Position numbers and translations under genes: made by a program
Part shown: piece by piece, positions 60,883 through 64,000 of the stretch
How the letters are laid out: every line of letters starts with the position of its first letter
Position numbering within the stretch: position 1 is the first letter of the stretch
Notes under the pieces: model-generated
Databases searched by the model: none
Seen by the model: the letters and a program-made list of their open reading frames with translations, nothing else
What the model was told of the DNA's origin: nothing
From: Symsagittifera roscoffensis
Taxonomy: Eukaryota; Xenacoelomorpha; Acoela; Convolutidae
DNA length: 64,000 nt
NCBI RefSeq assembly: GCF_963678635.1
Contig: NC_087069.1
Span: 46,764,276 to 46,828,275, forward strand
Direction of reading: 5' to 3'

Positions 60883-61133
60883 TTAAAATTTTTTGAGATC
60901 AATAAAAGACTTGGGGCAATATCTAGGTCCTAAATAGGAGTACATCTCATGCTTCGCGTCTCCTGTCACGGCATAATTCTTCAGTCGCGAGTTCAGCATG
61001 TGGGTCGAAAACGAACATCGGAACAAATGTTGCCAGAAAGACTCGTTCCGCTCTTGTTTCGAGAAAAATACTTCGTCGATTAAATTGTAAGCCGGGAGAA
61101 AAGTAAAGGACGGCAAAATTGTAAGCTCGGACG
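60883..61133 (-). CDS. Alpha-1,4-glycosyltransferase (Gb3-synthase family), last exon
   Basis: The exon begins after a clear acceptor (TTTTCTGTTTCAG, AG at 61134-61135) and ends at a TAA at 60883-60885. It encodes TILPSFTFLPAYNLIDEVFF, then FRCSFSTHMLNSRLKN, then GPRYCPKSFIDLKKF. These match the C-terminal region of animal A4GALT/A4GNT-type enzymes: a leucine-proline then Phe-x-Pro strand, a Ser-x-x-His-x-x-Asn segment (usually TYAVHVWNK-like), and a final x-RYCP motif. Its first two bases complete a codon begun in the preceding exon (ACA + CG), giving an unbroken frame. Such enzymes are Golgi type II membrane proteins that add galactose or GlcNAc in alpha-1,4 linkage to glycolipids or glycoproteins. 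Donor and acceptor specificity cannot be read here. Confidence 0.8.
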
Positions 61134-61606
61134 CTGAAACAGAAAAGTTACTTGAGGTAATCAGACTTTTAGAAAGATGTACGTACAGAGTTTACCCTAA
61201 TCCCTTTAAACCAAAAAAAAACGAATACATTTAATCCATTTATCCACTTGACCAAAAACTCAAAAACCCCATTCCAATATAAAAAATATAAGCTGTGAAT
61301 TTTGAGGCATTGATAACATCTTACAAACCAGCCCCCTCATTTTGTAATGGGTGAAATAAGTTTAAGAGAGTTTTTTTGGGGGCAAGCTTAACACCCTTGT
61401 GCACATCGGTTGATTGGGGAGGATAGGCCTGCAACTTTAAACCCACATCAAACAAAGCTTTTTGTGCACATAAGAAAACTGTTTTTAGTCTTACAGTAGA
61501 CGGAGACGGGGAAAGTTTGAAGCAAAGTAAGGACAGGATTTTGCCACACTGTTTTAAGTGGGGAGGGGGAGGGTGGGGGTTGCAAATTATTTTGACGCGA
61601 GCTTAC
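61134..61606 (-). other. Intron of the glycosyltransferase gene
   Basis: The donor GTAAGC (61606 downward) and acceptor TTTCAG (ending 61134) bound 473 bases. The codon split is 1+2. It contains G-rich runs on the plus strand near 61560-61580. Confidence 0.75.
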
Positions 61607-61833
61607 TGTTTGTGTTGTAAACTTGCTCCCGATTCAAGAATTTTTTGGCTACTCGAAAGGGTATAGGAATTCCCGCAGCCATATATGTATCTCTGTTTTG
61701 GTCATAAGTGCGGTTCATTTCTACCATGACGTCATAAACAAATTTGCTGCCCTTGTTGAACTGAAACTGCCCCGTTTGAAGTCCCCTGTCTGCAAATTGA
61801 GTCGCTTCTGGCAACGTGCAATTATCAGGAATT
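61607..61833 (-). CDS. Alpha-1,4-glycosyltransferase (Gb3-synthase family), penultimate exon
   Basis: The exon is bounded by an acceptor (TTTTTTTATTTCAG, exon from 61833) and a donor (ACAAACA|GTAAGC). It encodes IPDNCTLPEATQFADRG, then FNKGSKFVYDVMVEMNRTY, then AAGIPIPFRVAKKFLNRE. This corresponds to the central family block in which a phenylalanine-x-x-Gly-His-x-Phe segment is followed by a helix with a Tyr-Asn-like end and a Gly-Pro-x-x-(Leu/Thr) turn. The usual His of the KGH motif is Ser here, and Gly-Pro is Gly-Ile-Pro, so the protein is a diverged member. NCT and NRT are possible N-glycosylation sites. Its first base completes the codon from the DXD exon (AA + A), which supports direct splicing. 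Confidence 0.8.
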
Positions 61834-63692
61834 CTGAAATAAAAAAACCTGAATGTAAATTTATATTCACTATTTTCAATTAAATTGTTAATGAGTAAAG
61901 CTAAACAAGCTAAATGAGTAGCGCAAAAATGAGTCGAAAGAGGGGGATTATCTGTCTTGGTCCCAATTCTCGCAGCAAAATTTTTTCGAAGTCCCATTTT
62001 TTTTTTGCTTAAATTTCGAATTGTTTTTCAGATGGATCAAAGTTATTTTCTCAAGGGTTGAAATGTAATTACGGGACCTAATTGTTTTTAAAAGGTACAA
62101 ATTAAAAATTATCAGCAAAAATATCTGCATCAAATTTTTTTTTTCATCGTTTCATCTTCATCAAAATCGTTAGTTCTTATGCTGAAACTCCGAAAAAGCC
62201 AAACCCAAAGCAAGATGAACCGTTGAAGAAATGATAACATTGGTTTTGATAAACTTGAAGCACTCCATTGATTTTAAAGCAAAACTTATAATTCATGAAA
62301 AGTTCAAAATACATACAGTGAAATAATGCATTATGAAGTTCATGAAACTTGACATGAGAATCCGTTGCTTAACTGTACCTGGGTGGTAGTTCAGAACGCA
62401 TGAAGTTCCGCTAGTATAAAACTTTTACAAAAAGTTAACCTACAAATTGTCTTTTGATAGTCATTTTGCAGAAAAACAGTATCAACAAATAAAAAATTTT
62501 TCATACTGAAACTTTTCATACTAAAAGCAAGAATCAAATCAAATAAGATTATAAAACAAATGATGAAAGGTCAGTCACACTACAACTTTCAAGGAATTGA
62601 AAATAATTTAATGACTTTCAATGACTTGAAAATATTTTAATAAAAGTGTGAAAAAAATTTTGTGTTGACTAATTATGGTTTTAGCAATAATTGATTTTTA
62701 GGATCTTGTTAACTTTTCCCCGTAATGAAAAAAAAGGGTAAAATTTGTTGAAACGTAAAAAACTAAGACTTGTTTGAAATTTGAAAGAGTTCTTTGCGGG
62801 GGAGTGCAAAAATAGGTATCATAGCGTGGGATTGCTAGAAGGAACCACTTTTTTATATCCATTTTTTATGCAATTTGATAGGATTGATTATAATTAAATG
62901 TAAATTTTGTGGTCTATCTCTATGAAACCTGCAAAAAGGTGGTTATAATTGACTGAAACGAGTTAAATTTTTCACCATTTTTTGAGTAGTTAAATTCATT
63001 TTAATCAATTTCGTGATTGTAAAAAGTAGTTTCAGCAGTTTTGAAATCAACTTACTCATTTAACTATTTTTGAAATTTTTTCATCATTTAATTTTTTTCA
63101 TAATGCAAATTTTAACATTTTTTCATGTATCACCAAAATATTGCTTTAGCTTGATGAGCAGTTTAGCATAGGAAGTTTCACCTACTGCGCAAATCTTTCA
63201 TTAAACTTGAAGGATTACTAACAAGCTTTTTTTCGATCTAAAAGTTTGCGTTCAGATTAACCAAAACAAAACAAGACATCTCAATTTTAGTGATTGTCAG
63301 AAAATTGTAATCCATTATAAATTATCTTGTTTGTGCTGTTACATTTTGTGTGTTAAAAAAGAAAAAAATATATAATCAATTTTGAAAGATTTTTAACAAA
63401 AATTGTAGTCAACAGTAATTGGATTTGATTTATTTTCTTTCCATGAAAAATGTTGTTTTTATAATGGATTATAACTCGATTGAACATGTAAATTTGACTC
63501 TAATGAGTAATTACAATTTTTATTTTAAAAACATAATAAGTTTGTTGTTAAATATTTTTTTACTGAGTGCGGTTCTTTTCAATGAACTGATTTTGGTTAC
63601 TCGAAGGAGCAACCAATTTTTTTCACTTCAAAAGGAGTTTAGAAATTTTTAGAAATTATTTTGAATATTACCATAAATCAACTCAAACTTAC
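61834..63692 (-). other. Intron of the glycosyltransferase gene carrying a repeat terminus
   Basis: The donor GTAAGT (63692 downward) and acceptor TTTCAG bound 1859 bases. Exons on both sides join in phase (2+1), so no intermediate exon is required. AT-rich throughout; near its 5' end it holds ACTGAGTGCGGTTC at 63562-63575 and ATAATGGATTATAA-type half-palindromes (see separate entry). Confidence 0.7.
63300..63575. mobile_element. Third copy of the ACTGRGTRCGG terminus, in an intron
   Basis: ACTGAGTGCGGTTC at 63562-63575 matches the 56800-56814 motif apart from one missing or changed G, in the same orientation. It is likewise preceded by ATTATAATCC/GGATTATAA words (near 63310 and 63465). No opposite terminus was seen, so extent is a guess. 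Confidence 0.35.
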
Positions 63693-63783
63693 TTCTGGTA
63701 GTTCCACATTCGGTCGACACAATATACATTTCGCAACTCCTTCAAATTCCGGATAATCACAACGTCCAAGTCCGCGTAAAAAC
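63693..63783 (-). CDS. Alpha-1,4-glycosyltransferase (Gb3-synthase family), exon with DXD motif
   Basis: The 91-base exon runs from acceptor CCCTCTCAG to donor CAGAA|GTAAGT. It encodes (G)FYADLDVVIIRNLKELRN, then VYCVDRMWNYQK. The Gly-x-Tyr-x-Asp-Leu-Asp-Val segment followed by a hydrophobic strand and Asn-Leu-x-x-Leu is the sugar-binding DXD region shared by A4GALT/A4GNT-type and related glycosyltransferases; the two Asp residues bind the metal and nucleotide sugar. The first two bases need a G from an upstream exon, which should restore the usual Gly-Gly. The N-terminal cytoplasmic tail, membrane anchor and first half of the catalytic domain must lie beyond the right edge. Confidence 0.75.
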
Positions 63784-64000
63784 CTGAGAGGGTCAATTCT
63801 TTTTCGATTCCTTTTTCGTATTTAACCTTTCAATTTTTAAAATTGTATCTTTTAAAAAAATGTTAATGAGATCATTTTCGAAAACTTTTGTTTGTCATAT
63901 ATCTTCAAAACTTGAGATAGGTTAGGAAATAAACATATGCGTCTTAAACCTGTATTTAAAATCTCAAATATCAATTAATAAATTTTTTCTTGGAAACGAG
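63784..64000 (-). other. Probable intron upstream of the DXD exon
   Basis: AT-rich sequence reading into the GACCCTCTCAG acceptor. No earlier exon of the gene was recognised before the window ends. Confidence 0.45.

Noticed and set aside
61587-61997. Single 136-codon ORF on the minus strand as a gene
   Set aside because: Its first part lies in an intron and its last codons run past the donor. The real coding part is the exon 61607-61833 of the glycosyltransferase gene.
63693-63783. Alternative frame of the DXD exon with Cys-x-x-Cys motifs
   Set aside because: The frame reading CDYPEF/CILCRPN does not join in phase with the next exon, whereas the FYADLDV frame does and matches the family.

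Overview
The window is eukaryotic, most likely from an invertebrate animal. It is AT-rich and has GT-AG introns, microsatellites, a FLYWCH/MULE DNA transposon and a multi-exon glycosyltransferase gene of the animal Gb3-synthase (A4GALT/A4GNT) family. Nothing in it is prokaryotic. I cannot name the phylum with confidence; an arthropod is a reasonable guess and no more. A run of exactly 200 N at 55968-56167 looks like a fixed-size scaffolding gap.

Layout. Positions 1-9.7 kb are non-coding DNA with small repeats: a diverged tandem duplication (about 1.22-2.25 kb) with a conserved hairpin at each copy's start, GT and GA microsatellites, and a palindrome-rich element with perfect 15-bp terminal inverted repeats (5590-6359). 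Positions 9701-12060 hold a Mutator-like element. It has 11-bp flanking direct repeats, ends built of about 15-bp tandem subrepeats in inverted orientation, and a minus-strand FLYWCH+MULE transposase open in one frame except for three stop codons. A tRNA-like (SINE-head) sequence lies inside it. Positions 12612-55240, two thirds of the window, are one continuous satellite array of a 57-bp monomer, about 748 copies. Monomer variants are arranged in local higher-order repeats of 11, 12, 13, 15, 16, 17 and 28 monomers, and in long-range homology 115 monomers apart. The array has sharp edges and ends in a G14 tract and a short GGTCACCATGTA-type minisatellite. From 56.2 to 60.9 kb there is mostly featureless AT-rich DNA, with a second palindrome-bearing stretch ending in the same terminal motif as the 5.6-kb element and one weak exon candidate. 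Positions 60883-63783 (minus strand) carry the last three exons of an alpha-1,4-glycosyltransferase gene. The exon phases join exactly, and the start of the gene lies beyond the window's right edge.

Reading. The long ORFs inside the satellite are a by-product of a monomer length divisible by three and a consensus with one stop-free frame. I do not treat them as genes. The only well-supported host gene is the glycosyltransferase; the only recognisable transposase is a decayed MULE. The most interesting content is the internal architecture of the satellite (nested higher-order repeats, regional subfamilies, an old un-homogenised island, CpG-decay-type variants) and a possible family of mobile elements sharing 15-bp ends around unrelated palindromic cores.
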